From the NCBI GenBank assembly GCA_021106755.1, contig JAIOTM010000346.1, positions 1 to 8,604 of the forward strand: a stretch of 8,604 bases of DNA. Reading direction: 5' to 3'. Positions 1 to 8,400 of this stretch are shown in pieces (position 1 is the first letter of the stretch; the number at the start of each line of letters is the position of its first letter). Made by a program: the position numbers and the translations under genes. The DNA comes from Candidatus Cloacimonadota bacterium. Its GTDB lineage: Bacteria; Cloacimonadota; Cloacimonadia; Cloacimonadales; JAIOQZ01. A model generated the notes under the pieces. It saw nothing but the letters and a program-made list of their open reading frames with translations, did no database searches and had not been told where the DNA came from.

Positions 1-1812
1 ATTAGGATCTGCAACATAACTAAATAAACCATTTCCATCGTTTCTGAATAGCTTGTTAGTGCCAAATCCCGGGGTAACAACAAAAATGTCTTCCAGTCCA
101 TCATTATTGAAATCAATGAATGAAGCATTACAGGAAGCTCCGTCATTGTCATTTAAAGTGTGACCAGTTATTTCTGTGAAGGTTCCCATTGCAGAACCAG
201 CAAAAAGTTGATTAGTTTCAGCCATATTAACCAAATAGGCATCTATGTATCCATCATCATTATAATCACCCCAGGCAACGCCAGTTGTGTTTCTATTATC
301 ATTTACCAGTGGGTGGTTAGTTATTTCAACAAATGTGTCATTGATTTGTCCGGTATTTTCAGTCAGAATATGCGTACAGTTTGGAGATACATTGTACCAG
401 TGGTCAATCACTCCCGAAGGCCAGATTATCTCAACTTCGTTAATCACTGAAGCATCACCTATTCCAAAATGTTGCGTTAAAGGAGCCTGAGCACACCTAC
501 CTGAATTATTGGAGATAAGTCTGGATTGAGTAACGGTCTGCCCGTTAATCTGGGCTGTACAGTAAATTTTTGCTCCGATAGCGGAGCAGTTTGATTGAGT
601 TCCGACACATTTTATTTTTACCCAGTTATTAGTATTTCCCTGATTTTCGAAAAGCTGATTATATCTTCCACTCGAATAACCACCAGTACCATTCACCAGA
701 AAAATATCCAAATCACCATCATCATCAATATCTACAGTAGTACATCCCCAGGTAGAGCGGATAGCTGAATCTAACGTAAGTACTAAGTCATTGTTTTCGT
801 GAAAAGTGCCATCGCCATTATTAAATAAAACCTTATTGCGGTCATTCTCCCATGTGCCATTAACGAAGTCTAAATCACCATCATTATCCAAATCTCCCCA
901 ACTGCTGGAGCGAGTAACCATTGTTTGATGCAAGATAGAATTTGTCTGCTCAGTAAAGACCATACCACCGTCATTGCGATACAAAAGCGGCAAATCTCCA
1001 TTCAAGCTGGTGCTTACAATAAACAGGTCGAAATCACCATCGTTGTCATAGTCAATCCAGTTGCCACCAGATGAACTTGTTGGAGTAGTTGCCCATGTTA
1101 CAGTTGTTGCTTCCAGGAAATTACCATTTCCGTTATTCAGATATAGTGGATTTGTACTATAATACGAGGTTACCATTAAGACATCAATGTATCCATCTTC
1201 GTTAATATCACACGGTGTTCCTTCAATAGTACTTACACCATAAGTACTGGTCAGAGGAGTGTTCAATATCTGGGAAAAAGTACCATCGCCGTTATTACCA
1301 AGAAAATTATTTGCTGAGCCACCGTACCAGTTAGGGTCTGATAATAGCAAATCCAGAAAGGAATCGTTATCGTAATCAAACCAGGATTGCCCGAAAAAAC
1401 TTCCATTAAGCGAAACAAAAGCAGGGTCCAGTACATGGCTGAATAATCCATTTCCATCATTTCTAAACAGCTTGCATGAACCAGAAGAAGGTGTGGTTAC
1501 GAATACATCTTCCAGACCATCATTATTGTAGTCAATAAACGATGCGGTACAGGAATGTCCATCGTTGTCATTCAAAGTATGACCAGTTACTTCTGTGTAA
1601 GTTCCTGATGATGAGCCTGCAAAAAGTTGATTTACTTGATTCCAGTTAACAAGATAAGCATCCATGAATCCATCATCGTTATAATCACCCCAGGCAACAC
1701 CGGTTGTATTGCGATTATCGTTTACTAACGGGTGGTTTGTCACCTCAGTAAAGTCTGCGAAAGTGGAAACTGCCCAAGCTACCACGACAAAGATTATAAA
1801 CACCTTTTTCAT
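1..1812 (-). CDS. Secreted FG-GAP/VCBS repeat protein with ASPIC/UnbV domain, 3' end outside window
   Basis: The frame is open from ATG at 1812 to the window edge, giving 604 residues with no stop. The start is supported by AGGAGG (1817-1822, minus strand) four bases upstream and by a signal peptide, MKKVFIIFVVVAWAVSTFA, with likely cleavage before Asp20. Calcium-loop repeats of the DxNxDGxxD type lie near residues 41-55, 91-107, 144-158, 201-214, 252-266, 305-317 and 360-373, as in FG-GAP/VCBS beta-propellers. Residues about 396-470 match the ASPIC/UnbV (CRTAC1-like) domain, with landmarks NNWVKIKCVGT, AIGAKI, QHFGIGD and EIIWPSG. From residue 494 the whole 473-residue unit begins again, including two more calcium loops. 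Such proteins are exported, and adhesion or extracellular carbohydrate/protein binding is typical but unproven here. A C-terminal sorting signal, if present, lies outside the window. Several cysteines (402, 409, 418, 440, 479) fit an extracytoplasmic, possibly disulfide-bonded domain. Confidence 0.93.
   Translation of the reverse strand, partial: MKKVFIIFVVVAWAVSTFADFTEVTNHPLVNDNRNTTGVAWGDYNDDGFMDAYLVNWNQVNQLFAGSSSGTYTEVTGHTLNDNDGHSCTASFIDYNNDGLEDVFVTTPSSGSCKLFRNDGNGLFSHVLDPAFVSLNGSFFGQSWFDYDNDSFLDLLLSDPNWYGGSANNFLGNNGDGTFSQILNTPLTSTYGVSTIEGTPCDINEDGYIDVLMVTSYYSTNPLYLNNGNGNFLEATTVTWATTPTSSSGGNWIDYDNDGDFDLFIVSTSLNGDLPLLYRNDGGMVFTEQTNSILHQTMVTRSSSWGDLDNDGDLDFVNGTWENDRNKVLFNNGDGTFHENNDLVLTLDSAIRSTWGCTTVDIDDDGDLDIFLVNGTGGYSSGRYNQLFENQGNTNNWVKIKCVGTQSNCSAIGAKIYCTAQINGQTVTQSRLISNNSGRCAQAPLTQHFGIGDASVINEVEIIWPSGVIDHWYNVSPNCTHILTENTGQINDTFVEITNHPLVNDNRNTTGVAWGDYNDDGYIDAYLVNMAETNQLFAGSAMGTFTEITGHTLNDNDGASCNASFIDFNNDGLEDIFVVTPGFGTNKLFRNDGNGLFSYVADPN
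4..333 (-). repeat. Second copy (partial) of the 473-residue FG-GAP/ASPIC unit
   Basis: This stretch encodes residues 494-603 of the minus-strand protein and repeats residues 21-130 without any gap at an exact offset of 1419 bp (473 codons). By hand count 87 of 110 residues are identical. The rest of the copy lies beyond the left edge. Confidence 0.93.
1423..1752 (-). repeat. First copy of the in-gene direct repeat
   Basis: This stretch encodes residues 21-130 of the minus-strand protein, immediately after the signal peptide, and is the partner of the copy at 4-333. The absence of indels over 330 bp suggests an in-frame tandem duplication of a whole propeller-plus-ASPIC module. Confidence 0.93.
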
Positions 1813-1824
1813 TTTTCCTCCTAA

Positions 1825-1860
1825 AGCTTCTATATTTTAGAGAGCTTCTATATTTTAGAG
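1825..1860. repeat. 18-bp perfect tandem repeat, two copies
   Basis: The unit agcttctatattttagag occurs at 1825-1842 and again at 1843-1860, with the first bases of a third copy (agc) following. It lies just upstream of the FG-GAP gene's ribosome binding site, in what would be its untranslated leader if the candidate promoter at 1871-1900 is right. It could be a replication-slippage duplication or a doubled binding site. Confidence 0.9.
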
Positions 1861-1870
1861 AGCAATAATC

Positions 1871-1900
1871 AATCTAATGAATAAAAAAAATACCTGTCAA
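1871..1900 (-). promoter_or_regulatory. Candidate sigma70-type promoter for the FG-GAP gene
   Basis: On the minus strand a perfect TTGACA stands at 1900-1895. It is followed after 18 bases (including a run of eight T) by TAGATT at 1876-1871, which matches four of six bases of TATAAT. Transcription would start near 1863 and give a leader of about 50 bases containing the 18-bp repeats. The -35 is strong and the -10 is weak. If the host uses Bacteroidota-type promoters, the TTG and the TAGATTG stretch could be read as -33/-7 elements instead. Confidence 0.4.
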
Positions 1901-2036
1901 CTTTTTTATAAATATTCCGTTTGCTCTTTTTTCGATTATTGTTCCATCAGGATGTGGTGGTTAGGAAAACGGGAGAGGAAATGTCTGCTAACAGATAGGG
2001 ATTAGTAACTTAAATAACTGAGGAATATCTGCTCAC

Positions 2037-2053
2037 TGAGGAGTTTCTCCTCA
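2037..2053. other. Small perfect hairpin, 7-bp stem, TTT loop
   Basis: TGAGGAG at 2037-2043 pairs perfectly with CTCCTCA at 2047-2053, and TTTT follows on the plus strand. It resembles a weak intrinsic terminator, but no plus-strand gene lies upstream. It could stop antisense or spurious transcription, act as an operator, or be fortuitous. Confidence 0.4.
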
Positions 2054-2246
2054 TTTTCATATTATCGAAAATCCCCAATAGAATATATTTATTATAATAT
2101 TGAGCTATTAAGCCTTTTTATATTCATATCTAATAGTGTTTTATGCTACTCATAAATCTTTTTCTTCTTTTCTATCCTGATTGGTAGTGTCTTTGCTAAT
2201 TCAAGAGAAAAAACGCCACAACTGAATTAGATGGTTGAACGGCAAA

Positions 2247-2252
2247 AGGTGA
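2247..2252 (+). promoter_or_regulatory. Ribosome binding site that sets the gdh start at 2258
   Basis: AGGTGA stands five bases before ATG 2258. The upstream in-frame ATG at 2231 has no purine-rich site in front of it (the bases before it read gccacaactgaattag) and would add only nine residues unlike the family N-terminus. The start at 2258 is therefore preferred. Confidence 0.7.
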
Positions 2253-2257
2253 GAAAA

Positions 2258-3541
2258 ATGGATAAGTCTTTTAACGCGTTTGAAATGGCACAGACACAGT
2301 TTGACGCGGTTGCCGATAAGTTGAATTTGAATGAAGCTGCCCGTGAGCTACTACGCAATCCAATGCGGGAATATCACTTTAATATTCCAATTAAAATGGA
2401 TGATGGCAGTTCCAAAGTTTTTCGTGGTTATCGCATTCAACATAACGACGCCTTAGGTCCCTGTAAGGGTGGTATCAGATTCCATCCTCAGGAAACCGCG
2501 GATACAGTGAGAGCTTTATCTATGTGGATGACATGGAAAACATCTGTTCTGGATATTCCCCTTGGTGGTGGAAAAGGTGGAGTAATTTGTGACCCTCACA
2601 ATCTTTCTCTGCGAGAGCAGGAGCAAATTTGTCGTGGCTGGGTACGTCAATTGGGCAGAAACATTGGTCCGTTGCGGGATATTCCAGCTCCAGATGTAAT
2701 GACCAACGGTCAGCACATGTTGTGGATGCTGGATGAATACGAAACCATCACAGGCGAAAAATATCCCGGTATGATTACAGGCAAGCCAGTTGGTATGGGT
2801 GGTTCACTTGGCAGAACAGAAGCTACAGGTTATGGAGTTATCTTTACAGTTCGCGAAGCTCTTAAAGAAATAGGAATTAACACAGGGCATACTACTGCTT
2901 CTTTTCAGGGATTTGGCAATGTTGCACAATACGCAATCAAATTGTACAATCAACTTGGTGGAACAGTTCTTTGTGTTTCCTGTTGGGATCAGCAGGATCA
3001 GGTTTCCTATGCTTTCTATAAAAAAGAAGGTATTAATGTTGAAGAGCTACGGAAAATTACCGACCGCTTTGGTGGTATTGATAAAGAAAAAGCAAAAGAG
3101 TTGGGCTATGAAATGTTACCGGGAGACAAATGGCTTGAAATCGAATGCGATATTCTGATTCCATCTGCTCTGGAAAATCAAATTACAGCTGAAAACGTAG
3201 AAAAAATCAGTTCACAAGTAAAGCTTATAGCAGAAGGTGCGAACGGACCAACAACTCCGGAAGCTGATAAAATTCTTCAACAGCGTGGAATTTTCATTAT
3301 TCCAGATTTCCTGTGTAATGCTGGTGGCGTAACATGTAGCTATTTTGAACAGGTTCAGTGTAATATGAACTACTTCTGGAGCAAAGACGAAGTTCTCGGA
3401 AAACTTGATTACAAATTGACTACTGCCTATCACAAGGTTTCCAAACTTGCTCGTGAAAAGAAGCTCTATATGCGTGATGCAGCATATATGATATCTATAG
3501 ATAAAGTTGTCCAGGCCTCAACGGCTCGAGGCTGGATATAA
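2258..3541 (+). CDS. gdhA: Glutamate dehydrogenase (Glu/Leu/Phe/Val dehydrogenase family)
   Basis: This cytoplasmic enzyme interconverts glutamate and 2-oxoglutarate plus ammonia using NAD(P). The product is 427 residues from ATG 2258, a normal length for hexameric GDH. Visible landmarks (numbered from that start) are KGGIRF with the substrate-binding lysine at 70, PLGGGKGGV with the catalytic lysine at 106, PAPDV with the catalytic aspartate at 145, GRTEATGYG near 185-193, and the Rossmann motif GFGNVA at 218-223. Further on are NAGGVT at 354-359 and CSYFE with the serine at 361 that contacts the glutamate side chain in characterised GDHs. The combination of Lys70 and Ser361 favours glutamate over leucine or phenylalanine. 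The residue after SYFE is Gln where many GDHs have Trp. The second-strand motif reads VSCWDQ, closer to the SGPDG type of clostridial NAD-GDH than to the SDS type, so cofactor choice is uncertain. The gene appears to be monocistronic, with a strong terminator directly downstream. Confidence 0.94.
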   Translation: MDKSFNAFEMAQTQFDAVADKLNLNEAARELLRNPMREYHFNIPIKMDDGSSKVFRGYRIQHNDALGPCKGGIRFHPQETADTVRALSMWMTWKTSVLDIPLGGGKGGVICDPHNLSLREQEQICRGWVRQLGRNIGPLRDIPAPDVMTNGQHMLWMLDEYETITGEKYPGMITGKPVGMGGSLGRTEATGYGVIFTVREALKEIGINTGHTTASFQGFGNVAQYAIKLYNQLGGTVLCVSCWDQQDQVSYAFYKKEGINVEELRKITDRFGGIDKEKAKELGYEMLPGDKWLEIECDILIPSALENQITAENVEKISSQVKLIAEGANGPTTPEADKILQQRGIFIIPDFLCNAGGVTCSYFEQVQCNMNYFWSKDEVLGKLDYKLTTAYHKVSKLAREKKLYMRDAAYMISIDKVVQASTARGWI

Positions 3542-3556
3542 CTCCACACAGAGATG

Positions 3557-3589
3557 CAAGGGCAGACGCGAATCTGCCCTTGTTATTTT
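3557..3589 (+). terminator. Intrinsic terminator after glutamate dehydrogenase
   Basis: A perfect 10-bp GC-rich stem is formed by CAAGGGCAGA (3557-3566) and TCTGCCCTTG (3573-3582), with the six-base loop CGCGAA. The T-rich tail TTATTTT follows. It lies 15 bases after the gdh stop codon and separates gdh from the PPDK_N operon. Confidence 0.92.
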
Positions 3590-3607
3590 CAGTATTCAGT
3601 TTATAAA
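3580..3607 (+). promoter_or_regulatory. Candidate promoter of the PPDK_N operon
   Basis: TTGTTA (3580-3585) and TATAAA (3602-3607) are separated by 16 bases and match the sigma70 consensus at four and five of six positions. The -35 box overlaps the end of the gdh terminator. Transcription would begin near 3614, leaving a leader of about 36 bases before ATG 3650. A new promoter is expected here because the gdh terminator is strong, but these exact boxes are a guess. Confidence 0.4.
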
Positions 3608-3614
3608 TACTGAA
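3588..3614. promoter_or_regulatory. Inverted repeat straddling the candidate -10 box (possible operator)
   Basis: TTCAGTATT (3588-3596) and AATACTGAA (3606-3614) form a perfect 9-bp inverted repeat around a nine-base centre containing most of the TATAAA box. The arm centres are 18 bp apart, which would suit a dimeric regulator. The right arm can also pair with an overlapping second copy: ATTCAGT (3594-3600) with ACTGAAT (3609-3615). No T-run follows, so it is not a terminator. It could equally be a leader or transcript-end structure. Confidence 0.4.
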
Positions 3615-3649
3615 TGGCTGTCATCACCTTGGTTTAAGAAGGAGACAAT

Positions 3650-5377
3650 ATGAAAGGTGGCGTTAGATTCGACAGAGAAACAGGTCTTTTCAATAAAGAT
3701 TTCTCGTACATGGGGCATGGTCATCCGGGCGGGAAGGCTTCCGGGTTAGCAATAATGCAGAATATCATAAAAAAACATTTTACTGATGGCAATGTGGAAG
3801 GTATGCGGATTAAAATTCCTCGCATGACAGTTTTGCTGAGTAACATCTTTGATGAGTTTATGAGCAATAATTCTCTCTATAGTATTGCTCTGTCAGATGC
3901 TTCAGATGAGGATATAGCTATCAGTTTTATCAAAGCGTCTTTCGGGGCAATTTATGCCGGAGACTTGTTTTCTTTGGTAGAGAACATAAACCAACCCCTC
4001 GCTATTAGGTCTTCCAGTATTCTGGAAGATTCACTCCACGAATCGTTTGCGGGAGTATTTGAAACCAAGATGGTAGCAAATAATCAGCTTAGTAATACCG
4101 AGCGATTTAATGCTCTTATAAACGCGATTAAATATGTATATGCTTCTCTTTTCTTTTCACAGTCCAAAGAGTATTTTCGATCTATTAATCATGATATACG
4201 GAACGAAAAGATGGCTATTATTGTTCAGGAAGTTGTTGGTAACAGGCACGAAAACCTTTTCTTACCAACTGTTTCCGGTGTATTGAAATCTTACAATTTC
4301 TATCCCGCTTATGGTCTCGAACCGGAATCCGGTTTCGCGGCACTGGCGTTTGGATTAGGTAAAACAATTGTGAATGGAGAGAATAACTGGAGCTATTGTC
4401 CTGAGTATCCATCAAAACCTCAACCTTTCAACAATATTAAAGATATGCTTTATAATACTCAGAAAACTTTCTGGGCTGTAAATATGGACAAGATAGAGAA
4501 TTATAATCCGATTTCAGAAAGCGAGTACTTAGTTCAGCAGTCTATTTTTGACATAAGTGACAAAACTATTTTACAACATCTCTGTTCCCGCTATGACCAC
4601 ACGAATGATTGTATAACAAGTTGGTATTATGGCGAAGGAGCACCGCTTTTAGATTTTTCTCCAATTCTCAAGGCAAATTCTTTGCCATTAAATAAAGCGA
4701 TTAACAAGATTATGCGGGTTTGTGAAGAAGAGACAGATAATAAAGTTGAAATTGAATTTGCTGTCTCTTTAAGCAAAGATAAAACTGCACCTCCCTGCTT
4801 TGAATTTTTGCAACTCCGCCCAATCGCGGTTTCAAATGAAATCATTGATATTCCACAAACTGGTGAAATAGAAGATGAACTGCTACTCGCATCTAATAAT
4901 GTGATGGGAAACGGAACCTGTAATGAAATAGAAGATATTGTTTTTGTACGCCCCGAAACTTTTGATGTAAAATATACCCAACAGATTGCATCAGATATAG
5001 CGGAATTGAACGCCTCTCTGGTTCAAAACAAACGTAAATATCTTTTGATTGGTTTTGGCCGATGGGGTACTTCTGATCCCTGGTGCGGTATTCCGGTCAA
5101 CTGGGCACAGATATCTAATGCAAAAATCATTGTTGAGACAGTACTGCCTAACATGCGTGCGGATTTCAGTCAGGGAGCGCATTTCTTTCACAATGTAACT
5201 TCTCACAGCGTCCTTTATTTTTCGGTTAATGATGAACACGCGAAAAATCTCGACTGGATTTGGCTTCAGGAACAGAAAGTTATTAATGAAACTCGTTATG
5301 TAAAACATGTCCGAATCGAAAAAAATCTGCAAGTACTGGTTGACGGACGCAATAGTAATGGTATTATAATAAAATAA
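3650..5377 (+). CDS. PPDK_N (PEP synthase-type ATP-grasp) domain protein without phosphohistidine domain
   Basis: The product has 575 residues; ATG 3650 follows AAGGAG (3639-3644) by five bases. The ATP-grasp half of PEP synthase/PPDK is clear: GGKASGLA at 27-34, AIRSSSILED at 118-127 followed by SFAGVFET at 132-139, MAIIVQEVVG at 188-197, FGLGKTIVNG at 234-243, EIEFAV at 367-372 and FEFLQLRPI at 384-392. These supply the expected ATP-site Lys29, Arg120, Glu369, Gln388 and Arg390. After it comes a C-terminal module with GFGRWGTSDPW (468-478) and QGAHFF (508-513), also present in the next gene's product. No swivelling phosphohistidine domain and no PEP/pyruvate TIM barrel follow, so it cannot carry out the full PEP synthase reaction by itself. 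It is probably cytoplasmic, with no signal peptide or membrane segment. It stands 27 bases before its larger paralogue, in one operon. Its substrate is unknown. Confidence 0.88.
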   Translation: MKGGVRFDRETGLFNKDFSYMGHGHPGGKASGLAIMQNIIKKHFTDGNVEGMRIKIPRMTVLLSNIFDEFMSNNSLYSIALSDASDEDIAISFIKASFGAIYAGDLFSLVENINQPLAIRSSSILEDSLHESFAGVFETKMVANNQLSNTERFNALINAIKYVYASLFFSQSKEYFRSINHDIRNEKMAIIVQEVVGNRHENLFLPTVSGVLKSYNFYPAYGLEPESGFAALAFGLGKTIVNGENNWSYCPEYPSKPQPFNNIKDMLYNTQKTFWAVNMDKIENYNPISESEYLVQQSIFDISDKTILQHLCSRYDHTNDCITSWYYGEGAPLLDFSPILKANSLPLNKAINKIMRVCEEETDNKVEIEFAVSLSKDKTAPPCFEFLQLRPIAVSNEIIDIPQTGEIEDELLLASNNVMGNGTCNEIEDIVFVRPETFDVKYTQQIASDIAELNASLVQNKRKYLLIGFGRWGTSDPWCGIPVNWAQISNAKIIVETVLPNMRADFSQGAHFFHNVTSHSVLYFSVNDEHAKNLDWIWLQEQKVINETRYVKHVRIEKNLQVLVDGRNSNGIIIK

Positions 5378-5404
5378 TCGAATTGGTTTCATCAGGAGTT
5401 TGAT

Positions 5405-8400
5405 ATGAGTACAATAATTGACAATCCAGACCATGTAACAGACCGTTTAGCTGAGAGACAGAAAGAGCTTAATTGTATTCATGAAGTAGAAAATATTCTT
5501 GTTGATTTTGACTCATCCCTTGATGATGTCTTTTTGAAAATTTTGGAAGTATTGCCAACTGGTTGGCAATTTTCGGATAGTTGTTTCGCTGAAATCATTT
5601 ACTTAGGAAAAAGTTACCAACTATCGCCTGACGAAATCGGCAAATATCATCAAAGATCTCCTTTATACAAATATGGTACTAACTTTGGTGAGATGAAAAT
5701 TCATTATCTCTCTCTTCCAGCCAATTACGAGGGTGAACCATTCCTGACAGAGGAGTATTCTCTTCTCAATACTATCGCTGGTATCCTTGCTGCTTATCTT
5801 GTTGTTCGTTCTTACAAAGATAAACAGGATACTAAGAGTGGGCAACCAGCTATTCACAACGATTGGAAAGTAATTGTGAATATGTTGCAGAAAACAGATA
5901 TGCGGTTATTCATGAAAATCACCCGTAAATTATTGAATCTGCTTTTCCGCAAAGGGATTAAGGAAGTGAAGGACATTTACGCTCTTTTTGGTGATAACGC
6001 AATGAAACCTGGATTCGAACCCAGTGCTGAAATCAATGTGCCTACAAAAAAGCGTGATATACGTGAGGATATGGTTGCCAGCGATTTGATATTTTCAATC
6101 GCGGATAAATACTTTACCAATGATGACATGATGGATAATATCCATAACTGGATACACGAAGATAAATTGAGTTATTTGTCAACCTCTCTGGAAAGCAAAG
6201 ATTCCTCTCTTTCTGATATTCAGGATGCTATCTTTCGCTATCAAACTCAGGACATTGACAAGAAAAATCTTTCGCCCTTTTCTTCCCTGAACATTAAAGT
6301 TCTGATGATTCAGAGATTATTTACTAACCAACTGGTATTCATCAACGTCGCTAAAAAATATATCGAACTGGAAGATTTCTATGATGTGCTGCAAAATACA
6401 CTCTATCCAAATAATTCACATGGTAAGTTGGGAGGGAAAAGCACAGGCTTGTTCTTTGCTAATAATATTATAAAAAGAGAAACTGACAAAGAATTCAATA
6501 AACACATTAAAACACCTAACACCTGGTATATTACTTCAGATGCTATGCTGAATTTCCTGCATTACAATAATCTGGAAGAGGTCGTTGAACAGAAATACAA
6601 AGATATCGAAGATGTCCGGGCAGAATATGGCAATATTATTCAGATGTTTAAAAATTCGCATTTCCCACACAAAATTTCCAAAGGATTATCTCAGATACTT
6701 GAATCTATAGGAGATAATCCTATCATTGTTCGCAGTTCTTCGCTATTGGAGGATAGTTTCGGGGCTGCTTTCTCTGGTAAATACAAGAGTCTTTTCCTTG
6801 CGAATCAGGGTAGCAAACAGGACAGACTGAGTGCGATAGAAGACGCAATCGCGGAAGTATATGCTTCCATAGTTGGGCCAGATCCGATTGAATATCGCAA
6901 AGAAAGAGGTTTATTGGATTTTAAGGAAGAAATGGCTATCCTTATTCAGGAAGTAGTTGGTACAAAAGTTGGTAAATATTTCTTCAGCGCGTTTGCCGGA
7001 GTCGCGTTTTCCAACAACGAATTCCGCTGGTCTTCCCGCATTAAGAGGGAAGATGGACTGGTGCGACTTGTTCCCGGTTTGGGAACACGGGCTGTTGACA
7101 GGTTGAGCGACGACTATCCGGTATTGGCATCACCCGGGAAGCCGGGTATTCGTGTAAACGTAACAACCGAAGATATATTAAGATACTGCCCACAGAACAT
7201 AGACCTGATAAACTTAGAAACTAACTCATTTGAAACTGTATCAATAAAGACCTTATTGAAAGAGTGCAAAGATGATTTTCCTCTGCATAATCTGTTTTTC
7301 TCTGTTTACGAAAATGGGTTCCTTTCCGAAAAATCAGCTTTCAGCATAGATTTTGAAAATGATGATTTGATTCCGACCTTCAATGGTTTGATTAAGAATT
7401 CACCTTTTCTGAAAAGAATAAAGACCATTCTTGATTTATTGAAAGAGAAATTAGGAACTCCGGTTGATATAGAATTCGCGGTGAAAGATGATGATATTTA
7501 TCTACTGCAATGCAGACCACAATGCTTTGCCGGCTCGGATGAACCACTTCCTATTCCGCAGGATATTCCAGAAAAAAACATACTTTTCACTGCTCATAAA
7601 TATATTTCCAATGGCAGAATACCGGAGATTACACATTTTGTCTATGTTGACCCCGATAGATATAGCGAACTCAGCAGTATTGAAGAATTGCTGGAAGTCG
7701 GAAGATGTGTGGGCAAGCTGAATTGTTATCTTCCTAAAAAGAAATTTATTCTACTTGGACCCGGACGCTGGGGTAGCAAGGGTGATATAAAACTGGGCGT
7801 AAATGTAACTTATTCTGATATTAATAAAACAGCAGTGTTGATTGAAATTGCCAAAGAAAAAGGAAACTATGTCCCGGATCTTTCCTTTGGGACACATTTT
7901 TTTCAGGACCTCGTTGAAGCACAGATTCGCTATATCCCACTTTATCCAGATGAAAAAGGAAATATTTTTAATACAAATTTTGTTCGATTCTCAAAAAACA
8001 TTCTGCAAGACATACTTCCCGAATTTTCGGACTTGGCGGACTGTGTAAAAGTCATTGATATCCCTGCTGAGACAGATGGTAAAATTCTGAAGATTTTTAT
8101 GAATGCCGACCTCGAAGAAGCAATTGGGTATATTGGTTCACCGGGGAAAGATAAAGTCATATCCATACCTCAGCCTGGAAGTATTGAGAGCAAAGATGAG
8201 AATTACTGGTTCTGGCGAATGCAGGTCTGTGAATTTCTGGCGACTAATATCAATACTGAAAAATTCGGGGTGGAAAATCTCTATGTTTTTGGTAGTGTGA
8301 AAAACGGCAACGCCGGTCCTGCCAGTGATATTGACCTACTGGTTCACTTTCGCGGCGATGACAAACAAAAGACGGAACTGATTGCCTGGTTTCAAGGCTG

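Larger units (their letters stand above)
1813..2257. other. Divergent intergenic region
   Basis: About 420 bp separate the divergent FG-GAP gene and glutamate dehydrogenase. The region is AT-rich and holds the minus-strand ribosome binding site and candidate promoter, an 18-bp tandem repeat, the octamer actgagga twice at 18-bp spacing (2017-2024 and 2035-2042), and a small hairpin (2037-2053). A perfect TATAAT stands at 2093-2098 on the plus strand but has no good -35 at the right distance, so the gdh promoter is not settled. I see no tRNA, no known riboswitch and no convincing small gene. Confidence 0.7.

Noticed and set aside
160..450. 96-codon open frame on the plus strand
   Set aside because: It lies antisense to the FG-GAP/ASPIC coding frame, which has a clear signal peptide, domain motifs and ribosome binding site.
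1952..2005. 17-residue plus-strand open frame (ATG 1952) in the intergenic region
   Set aside because: No properly spaced ribosome binding site and no recognisable similarity; frames of this length are expected by chance.
2231..2257. Upstream ATG start for glutamate dehydrogenase
   Set aside because: No ribosome binding site precedes it and the nine added residues are not typical of the family; ATG 2258 has AGGTGA at good spacing.
4320..4334. AACCGG-AAT-CCGGTT inverted repeat
   Set aside because: Short, within a coding region, no T-run, and explained by the codons there.
5198..5209. TSHS in the 575-residue protein (residues 517-520) as the PEP-synthase phosphohistidine motif
   Set aside because: It lacks the surrounding GG and AAIVAR context, it falls inside the GRWG/HFF module, and the paralogue has no histidine at the matching place.
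4991..5434. 147-codon open frame on the minus strand
   Set aside because: It is antisense to the end of one well-supported gene and the start of the next, has no recognisable domain, and follows from the codon use of the plus-strand genes.
7132..7147. ACCCGG-GAAG-CCGGGT inverted repeat
   Set aside because: Within the coding sequence for a PGKPG stretch, no T-run follows, so a chance structure is the simplest reading.
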